In this document: piece by piece, positions 9,091 through 17,410 of the stretch
Layout of the letters: every line of letters begins with the position of its first letter
Numbering within the stretch: the stretch's first letter is position 1
Assembly (NCBI RefSeq): GCF_021216675.1
Contig: NZ_CP086120.1
Location: 3,222,501 to 3,286,500 of the forward strand
Source of the DNA: Streptomyces gobiensis
GTDB lineage: Bacteria > Actinomycetota > Actinomycetes > Streptomycetales > Streptomycetaceae
Direction: 5' to 3'
Length of the DNA: 64,000 nt
Notes under the pieces: model-generated
What the model saw: the letters and a program-made list of their open reading frames with translations, nothing else
Databases searched by the model: none
Told to the model about the DNA's origin: nothing
Made by a program: the position numbers and the translations under genes

Positions 9091-9993
9091 CTAGCGGCGA
9101 CGGCGTTGCAGGGCTACGAGGGCCACCGTGCCGCCCGCTACGGCGCCTACTCCGGCGGCCGCCGGTATGCCGACTCTGGCCGCCTTCCGGCCGGTCCGGT
9201 AGTCACGTAGTCGCCAGCCGTTTTCGCGAGCGTGTACGCGTAGCCGGTTATCAGGATTGATCGCATATGGATAGCCGACGAGCGAGAGCATCGGGATGTC
9301 GTTGGCCGAGTCGCTGTACGCGGCGCAGCGGTCGAGGTCCAGATCCTCCGCGGCGGCCAGGGCGCGTACGGCCTCCGCCTTCGCGGGGCCGTGCAGGGGC
9401 TCGCCGACGAGCCGCCCCGTATAGACGCCGTCCACCGACTCGGCCACGGTGCCCAGCGCGCCGGTCAGGCCGAGCCGCCGGGCGATGATCGTCGCCGTCT
9501 CCACCGGGGCCGCGGTGACCAGCCACACCTTCTGGCCCGCGTCCAGATGGGCCTGGGCCAGGGCGCGGGTGCCCGGCCAGATCCGGTCGGCCATGTACTC
9601 GTCGTAGATCTCCTCGCCGATGCGCATCAGCTCGGCGACACGGTGGCCCTTGACGATGGACAGGGCGCTGCTGCGGACATCCTCCATGTGCTCCGGGTTC
9701 TCGGACCCGGCGATACGGAAGCAGGCCTGCTGCCAGGCGAAGCGGGTGAGATCGCGGGTGCGGAAGAACCTGCGCTTGTACAGACCCCGGCCGAAGTGGA
9801 AGAGCGCCGCGCCCTGCATCACGGTGTTGTCCAGGTCGAAGAAGGCTGCGGCGCGGGTGTCACCGGGGGTCGGGAATTCGGACTCGTGTTCGTGTTCGGT
9901 TTTGCGAGCCGCCTCGGCGGCGGCCTCGCCAGCGAGAACGCTCCGCGCGGTCGCGGAGCGCTTACGAGGGGTGAGCCATGCCAGTCCGCCCAT
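9091..9993 (-). CDS. HAD-IB family phosphatase with C-terminal anchor
   Basis: The start is placed at ATG 9993, giving 300 residues; the longer frame would run into the divergent gene. Motif I of the HAD superfamily is FFDLDNTV, with the nucleophile Asp near residue 53. Motif II is WLVTAAP and motif III/IV is [14 protein letters not shown]. The arrangement is that of the HAD-IB (SerB/CicA-like) subfamily. A basic N-terminus and a C-terminal hydrophobic stretch ([15 protein letters not shown]) before RRRR suggest membrane tethering. No Shine-Dalgarno sequence is apparent, so the mRNA may be leaderless. Substrate unknown. It is divergent from the glutaredoxin-like gene with only 79 nt between the starts. 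Confidence 0.82.
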   Translation of the reverse strand: MGGLAWLTPRKRSATARSVLAGEAAAEAARKTEHEHESEFPTPGDTRAAAFFDLDNTVMQGAALFHFGRGLYKRRFFRTRDLTRFAWQQACFRIAGSENPEHMEDVRSSALSIVKGHRVAELMRIGEEIYDEYMADRIWPGTRALAQAHLDAGQKVWLVTAAPVETATIIARRLGLTGALGTVAESVDGVYTGRLVGEPLHGPAKAEAVRALAAAEDLDLDRCAAYSDSANDIPMLSLVGYPYAINPDNRLRVHARENGWRLRDYRTGRKAARVGIPAAAGVGAVAGGTVALVALQRRRR

Positions 9994-10072
9994 ACGGCGA
10001 GCATAGCCACTTTGTTCTAGTGGTCCGGTTACGTGCGGATGTCCGGGGTGGAACGGGCGGGACAATGGCCGC

Positions 10073-10309
10073 ATGAAGACTGTGACCCTCATCGGAAAGC
10101 CTGGCTGTCACCTCTGCGACGACGCTCGCGAAGTCATCAGGGAAGTGTGCGCGGAGGTGGGTGCGGCCTGGGAGGAGAAGGACATCAATCAGGACGCTGA
10201 GCTGCATCGCAAGTACTGGGAGCAGATTCCGGTGGTGCTGGTTGATGGGGCGCAGCATGACTTCTGGCGGGTGGATCGGGGGCGGTTGCGCCGTGCGCTC
10301 CGGGCGTAG
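10073..10309 (+). CDS. glutaredoxin family protein
   Basis: This 78-residue thioredoxin-fold protein carries the redox motif CHLC (about residues 12-15, in [11 protein letters not shown]). It also has the IPVVLVDG cis-Pro segment at about residues 52-59, typical of short actinobacterial glutaredoxin-like proteins of the DUF836 type. It probably reduces a specific disulfide in the cytoplasm. It lies upstream of rex but is separated from it by a repeat element and the Rex operator, so it is likely a separate transcription unit. Thiol partner unknown. Confidence 0.85.
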   Translation: MKTVTLIGKPGCHLCDDAREVIREVCAEVGAAWEEKDINQDAELHRKYWEQIPVVLVDGAQHDFWRVDRGRLRRALRA

Positions 10310-10314
10310 CCGGC

Positions 10315-10450
10315 GGGGGTTTCCCCGATCCCGCCCCTTCCCGGAAACCGGGGCTTTCGCCCCGGGGCCCCGGGGTTGGTCCGGTGCGGGCCGGTGGCCG
10401 GGTGTTGTGCCCACCCACAGCCCCTCGCGGGGCTGCGAGTGCCCACAACA
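10315..10450. repeat. composite intergenic repeat (GTTGTG family), copy 1
   Basis: This element starts 6 nt after the glutaredoxin stop. It has a C-rich hairpin block (GATCCCGCCCCTTCCCGG, then AACCGGGGCTTTCGCCCCGG), a GCGGGCCGGTGGCCGG spacer, and a terminal hairpin. The terminal hairpin is bounded by GTTGTG (10404-10409) and CACAAC (10444-10449), with inner stem AGCCCC/GGGGCT. Related copies occur at 21091, 28168, 36903, 51897 and 60974. It may terminate the upstream gene. Confidence 0.8.
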
Positions 10451-10505
10451 ACGGGCGGGTGTGCGTGTGGCGCCGGTCACTTCGGGGGGACAAAGCGGAC
10501 AGTAT

Positions 10506-10527
10506 CTTTGTGCACGCGTTCACAAAG
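10506..10527. promoter_or_regulatory. Rex operator (ROP)
   Basis: The near-perfect palindrome TTGTGCACGCGTTCACAA with flanking CTT/AAG lies about 85 nt before the rex start. It matches the Rex consensus TGTGAACnnnTTCACA except at one base. Rex binds such sites when NADH/NAD+ is low and would repress rex-hemACD(B) transcription. A -10-like CAGTAT lies directly upstream. Confidence 0.9.
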
Positions 10528-10610
10528 GCATAGCCTGTGCCCGACGGAGCGGTTCAGGCGCGTGCGGCGCACATGGCCGCTCACCGCTTCGCGTAAACGG
10601 CAGGAGCACC

Positions 10611-11429
10611 GTGGCAACTGGCCGAACCCACCGACCGGCGACCCGCAGCCGAGGGATTCCCGAGGCTACCGTCGCCCGGCTTCCGCTGTATCTGCGGGCG
10701 TTGACCGCGCTCTCCGAGCGCTCGGTGCCCACGGTCTCCTCGGAGGAGCTGGCGGCCGCCGCCGGGGTGAACTCGGCGAAGCTGCGTAAGGATTTTTCCT
10801 ACCTTGGCTCCTACGGGACACGCGGGGTCGGCTATGACGTGGAATACCTCGTTTACCAGATCTCCCGGGAGCTGGGGCTGACCCAGGACTGGCCGGTTGT
10901 CATCGTCGGTATCGGTAACCTCGGCGCCGCGCTGGCCAACTACGGCGGCTTCGCGTCCCGGGGCTTCCGGGTCGCCGCGCTGATCGACGCCGACCCGGCG
11001 ATCGCGGGGAAGCCCGTCGCGGGCATTGAGGTGCAGCACACCGATGGGCTCGAGAAGATCATCGATGAGAACGGCGTCTCGATTGGTGTGATCGCCACGC
11101 CCGCGGGTGCCGCGCAGCAGGTCTGTGACCGGCTGGTGGCCGCCGGGATCACCTCCATCCTCAACTTCGCGCCCACCGTGCTGTCCGTGCCGGACGGGGT
11201 GGACGTCCGCAAGGTCGATCTGTCGATAGAGCTACAGATCCTCGCCTTCCATGAGCAGCGCAAGGCCGGTGAGGAGGTGCCCGAGCAGGACACCGCGCCG
11301 CCCGCGGCGCCGCCCGCCGCCTCCGTCACCAAGCGCGCCGCCACCGCACCCACCTCCGGCAGCGCCGCCAGTCGTGCCGGGCACGAGTCGGGACCTGACG
11401 GGGATGTCCCCGCCGTGATGCCCGCATGA
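10611..11429 (+). CDS. rex: redox-sensing transcriptional repressor Rex
   Basis: This 272-residue protein senses the NADH/NAD+ ratio and represses respiratory genes. The N-terminal winged helix (about 10-85) contains EATVARLPLYLRAL and the DNA-binding NSAKLRKDFSYLGSYGTRG block. The Rossmann domain begins VVIVGIGNLGAALANYGGF (about 100-118), and the dimerising C-terminal helix includes LSIELQILAFHEQ. A Pro/Ala-rich tail follows, common in Streptomyces Rex. GTG 10611 is preceded by AGGAG; the long frame upstream of it is not coding. The stop overlaps the hemA ATG (ATGA). Confidence 0.96.
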   Translation: MATGRTHRPATRSRGIPEATVARLPLYLRALTALSERSVPTVSSEELAAAAGVNSAKLRKDFSYLGSYGTRGVGYDVEYLVYQISRELGLTQDWPVVIVGIGNLGAALANYGGFASRGFRVAALIDADPAIAGKPVAGIEVQHTDGLEKIIDENGVSIGVIATPAGAAQQVCDRLVAAGITSILNFAPTVLSVPDGVDVRKVDLSIELQILAFHEQRKAGEEVPEQDTAPPAAPPAASVTKRAATAPTSGSAASRAGHESGPDGDVPAVMPA

Positions 11430-12763
11430 GTCTTCTTGTCGTCGGACTGAGCCATCGCAGCGCGCCGGTGAGCGTGCTGGAACGTGCCGCCCTCGCCCCT
11501 GAGCTGCGTGGCGGGCTGCTGCAGGACGTGGTCGGCGCCGAGCCCGCTACGGAGGCGGCGGTGCTGTCGACCTGCAACCGGATCGAGCTCTACGCCGACG
11601 TGGACAAGTTCCACGCCGGGGTCGCCGAGCTGTCCACGCTGCTGGCCCAGCACAGTGGTGTCGGCCTGGAAGAGCTCACTCCTTATCTCTACGTCCACTA
11701 CGAGGACCGGGCCGTACACCACCTCTTCTCGGTGGCCTGCGGGCTGGACTCGATGGTCGTCGGCGAGGGGCAGATCCTCGGCCAGATCAAGGAAGCGCTC
11801 GCCGTCGCCCAGGCGCAGCACAGTGCCGGGAAGCTCCTCAACGACCTCTTCCAGCAGGCGCTGCGCGTCGGCAAGCGGGCACACACCGAGACCGGCATCG
11901 ACAAGGCCGGTCAGTCGCTGGTCACTTTCGGTCTGGAACAGCTCGCCGGTGGGGTCGAGGTGGACAAGTGGGTGAGGGGCAAGCGCGCGCTGGTGATCGG
12001 CGCGGGCTCGATGTCCTCGCTCGCGGCTACGACGCTTTCGCGTGTCGGTGTGACCGAACTGGTGATCGCCAACAGGACGTTGGAGCGCGCTGAGCGGCTG
12101 GCCGCCACCGCGCAGGCCAGTGCCGTGCCGATCGACGCGGTGGCCGAGGAGCTGCCGCGCGCGGACATCGTCGTCTCCTGCACCGGAGCGACCGGGCTGG
12201 TGCTGACGGTCGGAGCGCTCGAGCGCGCCGTCGCCGAGCGCCGCGCGGCCGGTACGGCGGGCATGGCGCCGTTGGCGCTGCTGGACCTGGCCATGCCGCG
12301 GGATATCGACGCCGCAGCGCACCGGGTCGAGGGCGCCCGGCTCGTCGACATCGAATCGCTCGCGGAGGCCGCCGCGGACGCGCCGATGGCCGCCGATGTG
12401 GACGCGGTACGCGGCATAGTGGGTGATGAGGTAGCCGCCTTCGGCGCCGCCCAGCGGGCCGCGACGATCACCCCGACCGTGGTGGCGCTGCGCACCATGG
12501 CCGCCGATGTGGTGGCCAGTGAGATGGCCCGGCTCGACGGCCGGCTGCCCGAGCTCGATGACAAGCAGCGGGCGGAGATCATCCAGTCCGTGCGCCGTGT
12601 CGTCGACAAGTTGCTGCATGCACCAACCGTGCGTGTGAAGGAGCTCGCCGGGGAGCCCGGGGGCGCCGGATACGCCGACGCGCTGCGGGAACTCTTCGAC
12701 ATCGACCCCCAGACGGTCGCCGCAGTCAGCAAGCCGAACAACAGGAGCGGCAATGAGCACTGA
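11426..12763 (+). CDS. hemA: glutamyl-tRNA reductase
   Basis: HemA catalyses the first committed step of C5 haem synthesis, reducing glutamyl-tRNA to glutamate-1-semialdehyde with NADPH. The protein has 445 residues. The catalytic Cys is in LSTCNRIELYA (about residues 47-57). GEGQILGQIKEAL lies at about 112-124. The NADPH domain starts ALVIGAGSMSSLAA near 190, and a helical dimerisation domain ends the protein. Its start overlaps rex and its end overlaps hemC, so the genes are coupled and fall under Rex control. Confidence 0.97.
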   Translation: MSLLVVGLSHRSAPVSVLERAALAPELRGGLLQDVVGAEPATEAAVLSTCNRIELYADVDKFHAGVAELSTLLAQHSGVGLEELTPYLYVHYEDRAVHHLFSVACGLDSMVVGEGQILGQIKEALAVAQAQHSAGKLLNDLFQQALRVGKRAHTETGIDKAGQSLVTFGLEQLAGGVEVDKWVRGKRALVIGAGSMSSLAATTLSRVGVTELVIANRTLERAERLAATAQASAVPIDAVAEELPRADIVVSCTGATGLVLTVGALERAVAERRAAGTAGMAPLALLDLAMPRDIDAAAHRVEGARLVDIESLAEAAADAPMAADVDAVRGIVGDEVAAFGAAQRAATITPTVVALRTMAADVVASEMARLDGRLPELDDKQRAEIIQSVRRVVDKLLHAPTVRVKELAGEPGGAGYADALRELFDIDPQTVAAVSKPNNRSGNEH

Positions 12764-13775
12764 AGCCCTGAAGCTGGGCACCCGCCGCAGTAAGCTCGCC
12801 ATGGCCCAGTCCGGGCAGATCGCCGAGCAGGTGAAGCAGCTCACCGGGCGTCCCGTGGAGCTGGTCGAGATCACCACATATGGTGATGTGTCCAGAGAGC
12901 CCCTGGCCCAGATCGGCGGTGCGGGCGTGTTTGTCACCGCGCTGCGCGAGGCCCTGCTCAGCGGTGAGGTCGACTTCGCCGTGCACTCGCTCAAGGATCT
13001 GCCCACCACCCAGCCCGAAGAACTCGCGCTGGCCGCCATCCCGCCGCGCGCCGACCCGCGTGACGCGCTGGTCGCCCGGGACGGGCTGACCTTTGAGCAG
13101 CTGACCGCGGACCCGGAGCGGGTCGCGCGGATCGGCACCGGTTCGCCGCGCCGGATGGCACAGCTCAACGCGTGGGCACGCGCGATCGGCCGGGACATCG
13201 AAACAGTTCCGATCCGGGGGAATGTCGACACCCGAATCGGGTTCGTGCGTTCCGGTGAGCTTGACGCGGTCGTGCTCGCCGCCGCCGGACTCACCCGTAT
13301 CGGCCGGCTCGACGAAGCCACCGAGCTTCTTGACCCCGACTCAGTCCTGCCCGCTCCCGGCCAGGGGGCACTGGCAGTCGAGTGCGCGGCGTCCAACGCG
13401 CACCTGACCGCCCAGCTCGCCGAGCTCGACGACCCGTTCACGCGGGCCGCTGTGACCGCCGAGCGAACCCTGCTCGCCGCCTTGGAGGCCGGCTGCAGCG
13501 CACCCGTGGGTGCGCTGGCCGACCTTCCCCCAGTTCTCGGCTCCGCTCGAGACTGGGGGGACCTCCATGTCGACGGGCAGGTTGTCACCGAAATGCGCCT
13601 GCGCGGCGTCGTCGGCACGACCGACGGCTCAACGCTGGTGCAGCTGTCCACCACCGGTTCCGTACCGGCGTCCGCCGAAGAAGCCACGGCACAGTCCCAG
13701 CGAATGGGCCGTGAACTCGCCGACGCGATGCTCGCCAAGGGTGCGGCCGGTCTGATGGGGGAGCGAGCACTTTGA
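12753..13775 (+). CDS. hemC: hydroxymethylbilane synthase (porphobilinogen deaminase)
   Basis: HemC polymerises four porphobilinogens into hydroxymethylbilane using a dipyrromethane cofactor bound to a Cys, here in LEAGCSAPVGA (about residues 245-255). The N-terminal KLGTRRSKLAMAQSGQIAEQ and the central PIRGNVDTR segments are typical. The protein is 340 residues. It is longer than most homologues because about 13 residues (PPVLGSARDWGDL, about 258-271) are encoded by an inserted palindromic repeat. That insert falls in the loop after the cofactor Cys. Start overlaps hemA by 11 nt; stop overlaps hemD by 4 nt. Confidence 0.97.
   Translation: MSTEALKLGTRRSKLAMAQSGQIAEQVKQLTGRPVELVEITTYGDVSREPLAQIGGAGVFVTALREALLSGEVDFAVHSLKDLPTTQPEELALAAIPPRADPRDALVARDGLTFEQLTADPERVARIGTGSPRRMAQLNAWARAIGRDIETVPIRGNVDTRIGFVRSGELDAVVLAAAGLTRIGRLDEATELLDPDSVLPAPGQGALAVECAASNAHLTAQLAELDDPFTRAAVTAERTLLAALEAGCSAPVGALADLPPVLGSARDWGDLHVDGQVVTEMRLRGVVGTTDGSTLVQLSTTGSVPASAEEATAQSQRMGRELADAMLAKGAAGLMGERAL
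13524..13567. repeat. short palindromic repeat inserted in frame in hemC
   Basis: The stem is CCCCCAGT (13527-13534) plus CTCG (13536-13539) pairing with CGAG plus ACTGGGGG (13548-13559). It has a one-base bulge and an 8-nt loop, and is followed by GACCTCC. Palindromes of the same CCCCCAG/CTGGGGG type with CACCTCC flanks lie in the intergenic array near 52140-52190. The insert is a multiple of three and keeps the hemC frame open. Confidence 0.75.
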
Positions 13776-15469
13776 GCCCCACCACCGCCCAGAACCCGGC
13801 GACGCCGAAGACCCAGTCGGCAACGCCACGACCACAGCGCTTGTATGGCGCACACGGACACGTCACCTTCCTCGGTGCCGGGCCGGGGGACCCGGGACTG
13901 CTGACCCTCCGCGCCGTCGAGGCACTGGCGCAGGCCGATGTGCTGGTCGCTGACCCACAGGTCTACGACGTGGTACGGACCCACGCCCGGGCAGGTGTGG
14001 ACGCACCGCTGCAGACCGCGGCTGACGAGACATCGGCCACAGCTGCCGGTGCAGCAGATCTTGTCATGGCGGCCGCGCGCGCTGGCAAGCGGGTGGTACG
14101 TGCGGTCACGGGCGACCCCGGACTGGACGCGGACGCGGCCCAGGAGATGCTGGAGTGCGCAGCCGAGGGCATCACCTTCGAGGTGGTACCCGGCATCGCC
14201 ACAGCGGTAGGCGTACCCGCCTACGCCGGGGTGCCGTTGCGTGACGCACACGGCACCGATGTCCGCTTCATCGACGCGCGGACCGCCGATGACCGGTGCT
14301 GGACCGAGCTGGGCGCCAGCGACGCCACCGCCGTTGTCTCCACCACCCTGGATACGGTGGTGGCCGCCGCCGGTGAGCTGGTCGCCGCGGGCCGTAAGCC
14401 GGACACCCCGCTGACCGTGACCATCGCGGGCACGACGACGCGGCAGCGCACCTGGACCGCGACGCTCGGCTCCATCGCGCAGACGCTGAAGCAGGCCAAG
14501 GTGCTGCCCACGGCCAATGGCCCGGCGGGCTGGGGAGATCAGCCCGTCATAGCCGTGGTCGGTGAACGCAGCGCGCCCGCCCAGCGCGACCAGCTGGCCT
14601 GGTTTGAGTCCAAGCCGCTGTTCGGCTGGAACGTTCTGGTACCGCGGACCAAGGAGCAGGCCGCTTCGCTCTCCGACCAGCTCCGGTCGTACGGCGCTGT
14701 CCCCTCCGAGGTCCCGACCATCGCCGTTGAACCCCCGCGCACCCCGCAGCAGATGGAGCGCGCGGTCAAGGGCCTGGTCACCGGCCGCTATGAGTGGATC
14801 GCCTTCACCTCCGTCAACGCGGTGAAGGCCGTCCGGGAGAAGTTCGAGGAGTACGGTCTCGACGCCCGTGCCTTCGCCGGGATCAAGGTGGCGGCCGTGG
14901 GGGAACAGACCGCCAAGGCGCTGGTCACCTTTGGGGTGAAGCCCGATCTGGTACCCAGCGGTGAGCAGTCCGCGGCCGGGCTGCTGGAGGACTGGCCGCC
15001 GTATGACCCGGTGTTCGACCCCATTGACCGGGTCTTCCTGCCACGCGCCGATATCGCCACCGAGACGCTGGTGGCGGGCCTGATCGAGCTGGGCTGGGAG
15101 GTCGACGACGTCACGGCGTACCGCACCGTGCGCGCCTCGCCGCCGCCCGCCCAGACCCGCGAGATGATCAAGGGTGGCGGCTTTGACGCGGTCCTTTTCA
15201 CCTCTTCGAGTACGGTCCGCAATCTCGTCGGGATCGCGGGCAAGCCGCACAATGTGACGGTCATCGCCTGTATCGGTCCGGCCACCGCCAAGACGGCGGA
15301 GGAGCATGGGCTGCGTGTCGACGTCCTCTCACCGGAGCCCTCGGTGCACAAGCTTGCTGAGGCGCTTGCGGAGTTCGGCGCCCAGCGCCGGGTGGCGGCC
15401 ATCGAGGCGGGTGAACCTGTCAAGCGGCCGAGCGAGAAGCGGCCGACCCGGAGGAGGGCACGTTCTTGA
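13772..15469 (+). CDS. hemD: bifunctional uroporphyrinogen-III C-methyltransferase-like / uroporphyrinogen-III synthase
   Basis: This 565-residue fusion has an N-terminal SUMT (CobA-like) domain (about 30-270, starting [20 protein letters not shown]) and a C-terminal uroporphyrinogen-III synthase domain (about 285-545). The latter closes the tetrapyrrole ring. The SUMT domain is divergent: the usual RLKGGDPFVFGR motif reads [13 protein letters not shown], so methyltransferase activity is doubtful. The HemD half is the likely essential activity of this operon. TTG 13772 overlaps the hemC stop, and the stop overlaps the hemB start. Confidence 0.93.
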   Translation: MSPTTAQNPATPKTQSATPRPQRLYGAHGHVTFLGAGPGDPGLLTLRAVEALAQADVLVADPQVYDVVRTHARAGVDAPLQTAADETSATAAGAADLVMAAARAGKRVVRAVTGDPGLDADAAQEMLECAAEGITFEVVPGIATAVGVPAYAGVPLRDAHGTDVRFIDARTADDRCWTELGASDATAVVSTTLDTVVAAAGELVAAGRKPDTPLTVTIAGTTTRQRTWTATLGSIAQTLKQAKVLPTANGPAGWGDQPVIAVVGERSAPAQRDQLAWFESKPLFGWNVLVPRTKEQAASLSDQLRSYGAVPSEVPTIAVEPPRTPQQMERAVKGLVTGRYEWIAFTSVNAVKAVREKFEEYGLDARAFAGIKVAAVGEQTAKALVTFGVKPDLVPSGEQSAAGLLEDWPPYDPVFDPIDRVFLPRADIATETLVAGLIELGWEVDDVTAYRTVRASPPPAQTREMIKGGGFDAVLFTSSSTVRNLVGIAGKPHNVTVIACIGPATAKTAEEHGLRVDVLSPEPSVHKLAEALAEFGAQRRVAAIEAGEPVKRPSEKRPTRRRARS

Positions 15470-16461
15470 GCACCTATGGCAGCTACCCGGCAGCGCGGCC
15501 GAGGCGGCTGCGCACTACGGCGGCGATGCGGCGGCTGGTCGCCGAGCACCGGCCGCACCCCGCTGATCTGATCCTCCCGGTCTTCATCCGGGAGGGCGTC
15601 AGCGAACCGGTGCCGGTCTCCGCCATGCCGGGCGTGGTGCAGCACACCCGGGACAGCCTGCGGAAGGCCGCCGTTGAAGCGGTCGAGGCGGGCGTCGGCG
15701 GGATCATGCTCTTCGGCGTACCGGAGCGGAAGGACGCCATCGGCTCCCAGGGCACCGACCCCGACGGCATCCTGCAGGTCGCCCTGCGGGATGTGCGTGC
15801 CGAGATCGGTGATGAGCTGGTCGTCATGTCCGACCTGTGCCTGGACGAGTACACGGACCACGGTCACTGCGGTGTGCTGGACGAGCAGGGGCGGGTCGAC
15901 AACGACGCCACCCTGGAGCGCTACGCGGAGATGGCGCGGGTGCAGGCAGCCGCGGGCGCGCATGTGCTGGGGCCCAGCGGCATGATGGACGGCCAGATCG
16001 GGTACGTACGCCGGGCCCTGGACGAGGCCGGGCACCAGGATGTCTCGCTCTTCGCCTACACGGCCAAATACTCCTCAGCCTTCTACGGGCCGTTCCGGGA
16101 GGCCGTGGGCTCCTCGCTGAAGGGTGACCGCAAGACGTATCAGCAGGACCCGGCCAACGCCCGGGAGTCCCTGCGCGAGCTCGCGCTGGACCTCGCCGAA
16201 GGCGCGGACATGGTGATGGTCAAGCCCGGCCTGCCGTATCTGGATGTGCTCCGTGACTTCACCGAGCGGGTGGATGTGCCGGTCGGGGTGTATCAGATCT
16301 CCGGTGAGTACGCGATGGTTGAGGCCGCGGCGGAGAAGGGCTGGATCGACCGGGAGCGGGCGGTCCTGGAGACGCTGACCAGCTTCAAGCGGGCGGGCGC
16401 GAGCATGGTGCTGACGTACTGGGCGACGGAGGCCGCGCGCTGGCTGGGGCGCGAGCGGTAG
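15466..16461 (+). CDS. hemB: delta-aminolevulinic acid dehydratase (porphobilinogen synthase)
   Basis: HemB condenses two 5-aminolevulinates into porphobilinogen. The 331-residue protein has the Schiff-base Lys regions [18 protein letters not shown] (about 201-218) and [12 protein letters not shown] (about 246-257). The metal-site segment is [16 protein letters not shown], with an Asp replacing the middle Cys of the classical three-Cys zinc site. I recall this pattern from other actinobacteria. TTG 15466 overlaps the hemD stop. It is the last gene of the rex-hem operon and converges with the esterase-like gene 6 nt away. Confidence 0.96.
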   Translation: MSTYGSYPAARPRRLRTTAAMRRLVAEHRPHPADLILPVFIREGVSEPVPVSAMPGVVQHTRDSLRKAAVEAVEAGVGGIMLFGVPERKDAIGSQGTDPDGILQVALRDVRAEIGDELVVMSDLCLDEYTDHGHCGVLDEQGRVDNDATLERYAEMARVQAAAGAHVLGPSGMMDGQIGYVRRALDEAGHQDVSLFAYTAKYSSAFYGPFREAVGSSLKGDRKTYQQDPANARESLRELALDLAEGADMVMVKPGLPYLDVLRDFTERVDVPVGVYQISGEYAMVEAAAEKGWIDRERAVLETLTSFKRAGASMVLTYWATEAARWLGRER

Positions 16462-16467
16462 CTCCCG

Positions 16468-17322
16468 TCACGGGGAGGGGAGCTGGGGGGTGCCGTAGAC
16501 CGGGCCGTAGGGGGTGTCGTCGGCCTTGGCCAGGGCGGCGGGGGAGATCCGGCGCAGGCAGTCGGCGGCGGAAGGGCCCGTGCAGCCCAGCCGTTCCGCC
16601 AGGGCCGTGCCGTCCCGCAGTGCCTCCTTACGGGTCCGGTGTGCCGCCTCGTCCGCGCATGAACCGCCCCGCACGATCGCCCGGCGGAACAGATAACCGG
16701 AGCCGGGTGCGGCGAGTTGGGCGCACTCGCCAACGAGGGTGACATCGGACGGGTCGCCGCCGAACGCCTTGGCGTTGCGCTGCACCCAGCGCAGCACGGC
16801 CTGCTGGTCTTCCAGGCCGAAGTTGCCGGAGTCCTTGAGCGAGGGATGGGCGAGGTAACCCAGCGGCCCTTGACGGTGGTTGGCGGTGACGAGGATGGTG
16901 CCGCCCTCGGCGGCAGGGGGACTGGTGTCACGCAGCCACACCGTGATGGGCCTGTTGGCGCCGACCGACACATTCCGCGGGGTGCTGACATTGAGGTAGA
17001 GGCAGTCCTCGTCACCCCCGGACGACGGCGGGCAGGGTGGGCCGGGCGCTGTGCCGTCCCGTACGCCGCTCCAGTTGGCCGCGGGCTGCGGCGACCTCCA
17101 GCGCAGTGGCCCGGTGGGCGGGGCGGCGTAGGGGATGCCCTGGAAGATCCGGGCGTCATCGGTGACCGTGCCTCGTATGGCCCCCTGGTCGCTGCGTACG
17201 ACCGAGGGGTCCGGGTCGCCGCCACCGGTCGTACGGGCGGCGGCGACCAGCGTGGCGGCCATCAGGACAGCGGCGATCGTGCCGAGTGCTGCTTTCCGTA
17301 CCTTCGCCGCTGTCGTCAACAT
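16468..17322 (-). CDS. truncated, probably inactive type-B carboxylesterase-like protein
   Basis: The ATG at 17322 gives 284 residues with an N-terminal hydrophobic segment (LGTIAAVLMAATLVAAA, about 12-28), a signal anchor. The next region (FQGIPYAAPPTGPLRW, GGDEDCLYLNV) is clearly carboxylesterase type B. However, the oxyanion-hole HGGG motif is missing: the chain passes from PITVWLRDTSPP to TANHRQGPLGYL. The nucleophile motif GESAG reads GECAQ, with Cys for Ser. The chain also stops at about half the family length of 500, without the acid and His residues. It is either a pseudoenzyme or a decaying gene. The argS terminator lies between it and argS, so it needs its own promoter. Confidence 0.75.
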   Translation of the reverse strand: MLTTAAKVRKAALGTIAAVLMAATLVAAARTTGGGDPDPSVVRSDQGAIRGTVTDDARIFQGIPYAAPPTGPLRWRSPQPAANWSGVRDGTAPGPPCPPSSGGDEDCLYLNVSTPRNVSVGANRPITVWLRDTSPPAAEGGTILVTANHRQGPLGYLAHPSLKDSGNFGLEDQQAVLRWVQRNAKAFGGDPSDVTLVGECAQLAAPGSGYLFRRAIVRGGSCADEAAHRTRKEALRDGTALAERLGCTGPSAADCLRRISPAALAKADDTPYGPVYGTPQLPSP

Positions 17323-17369
17323 GCCATTGACGCTACGGAGTCGGGGGCCGCCGCGAAATCCAATTAACC

Positions 17370-17404
17370 CCCGGGTGGGGGTGGTGCCAGCACCCCCACC
17401 CGGG
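17370..17404 (-). terminator. argS terminator hairpin
   Basis: A perfect 14-bp stem (CCCGGGTGGGGGTG) with a 7-nt loop lies 6 nt past the argS stop on the minus strand, before the esterase-like gene. Confidence 0.8.
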
Positions 17405-17410
17405 AAAGCT

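Noticed and set aside
10940-15307. 1455-codon open frame on the minus strand
   Set aside because: It is antisense to hemA, hemC and hemD, has no recognisable domain, and exists because of the GC-rich codon bias of the real genes.
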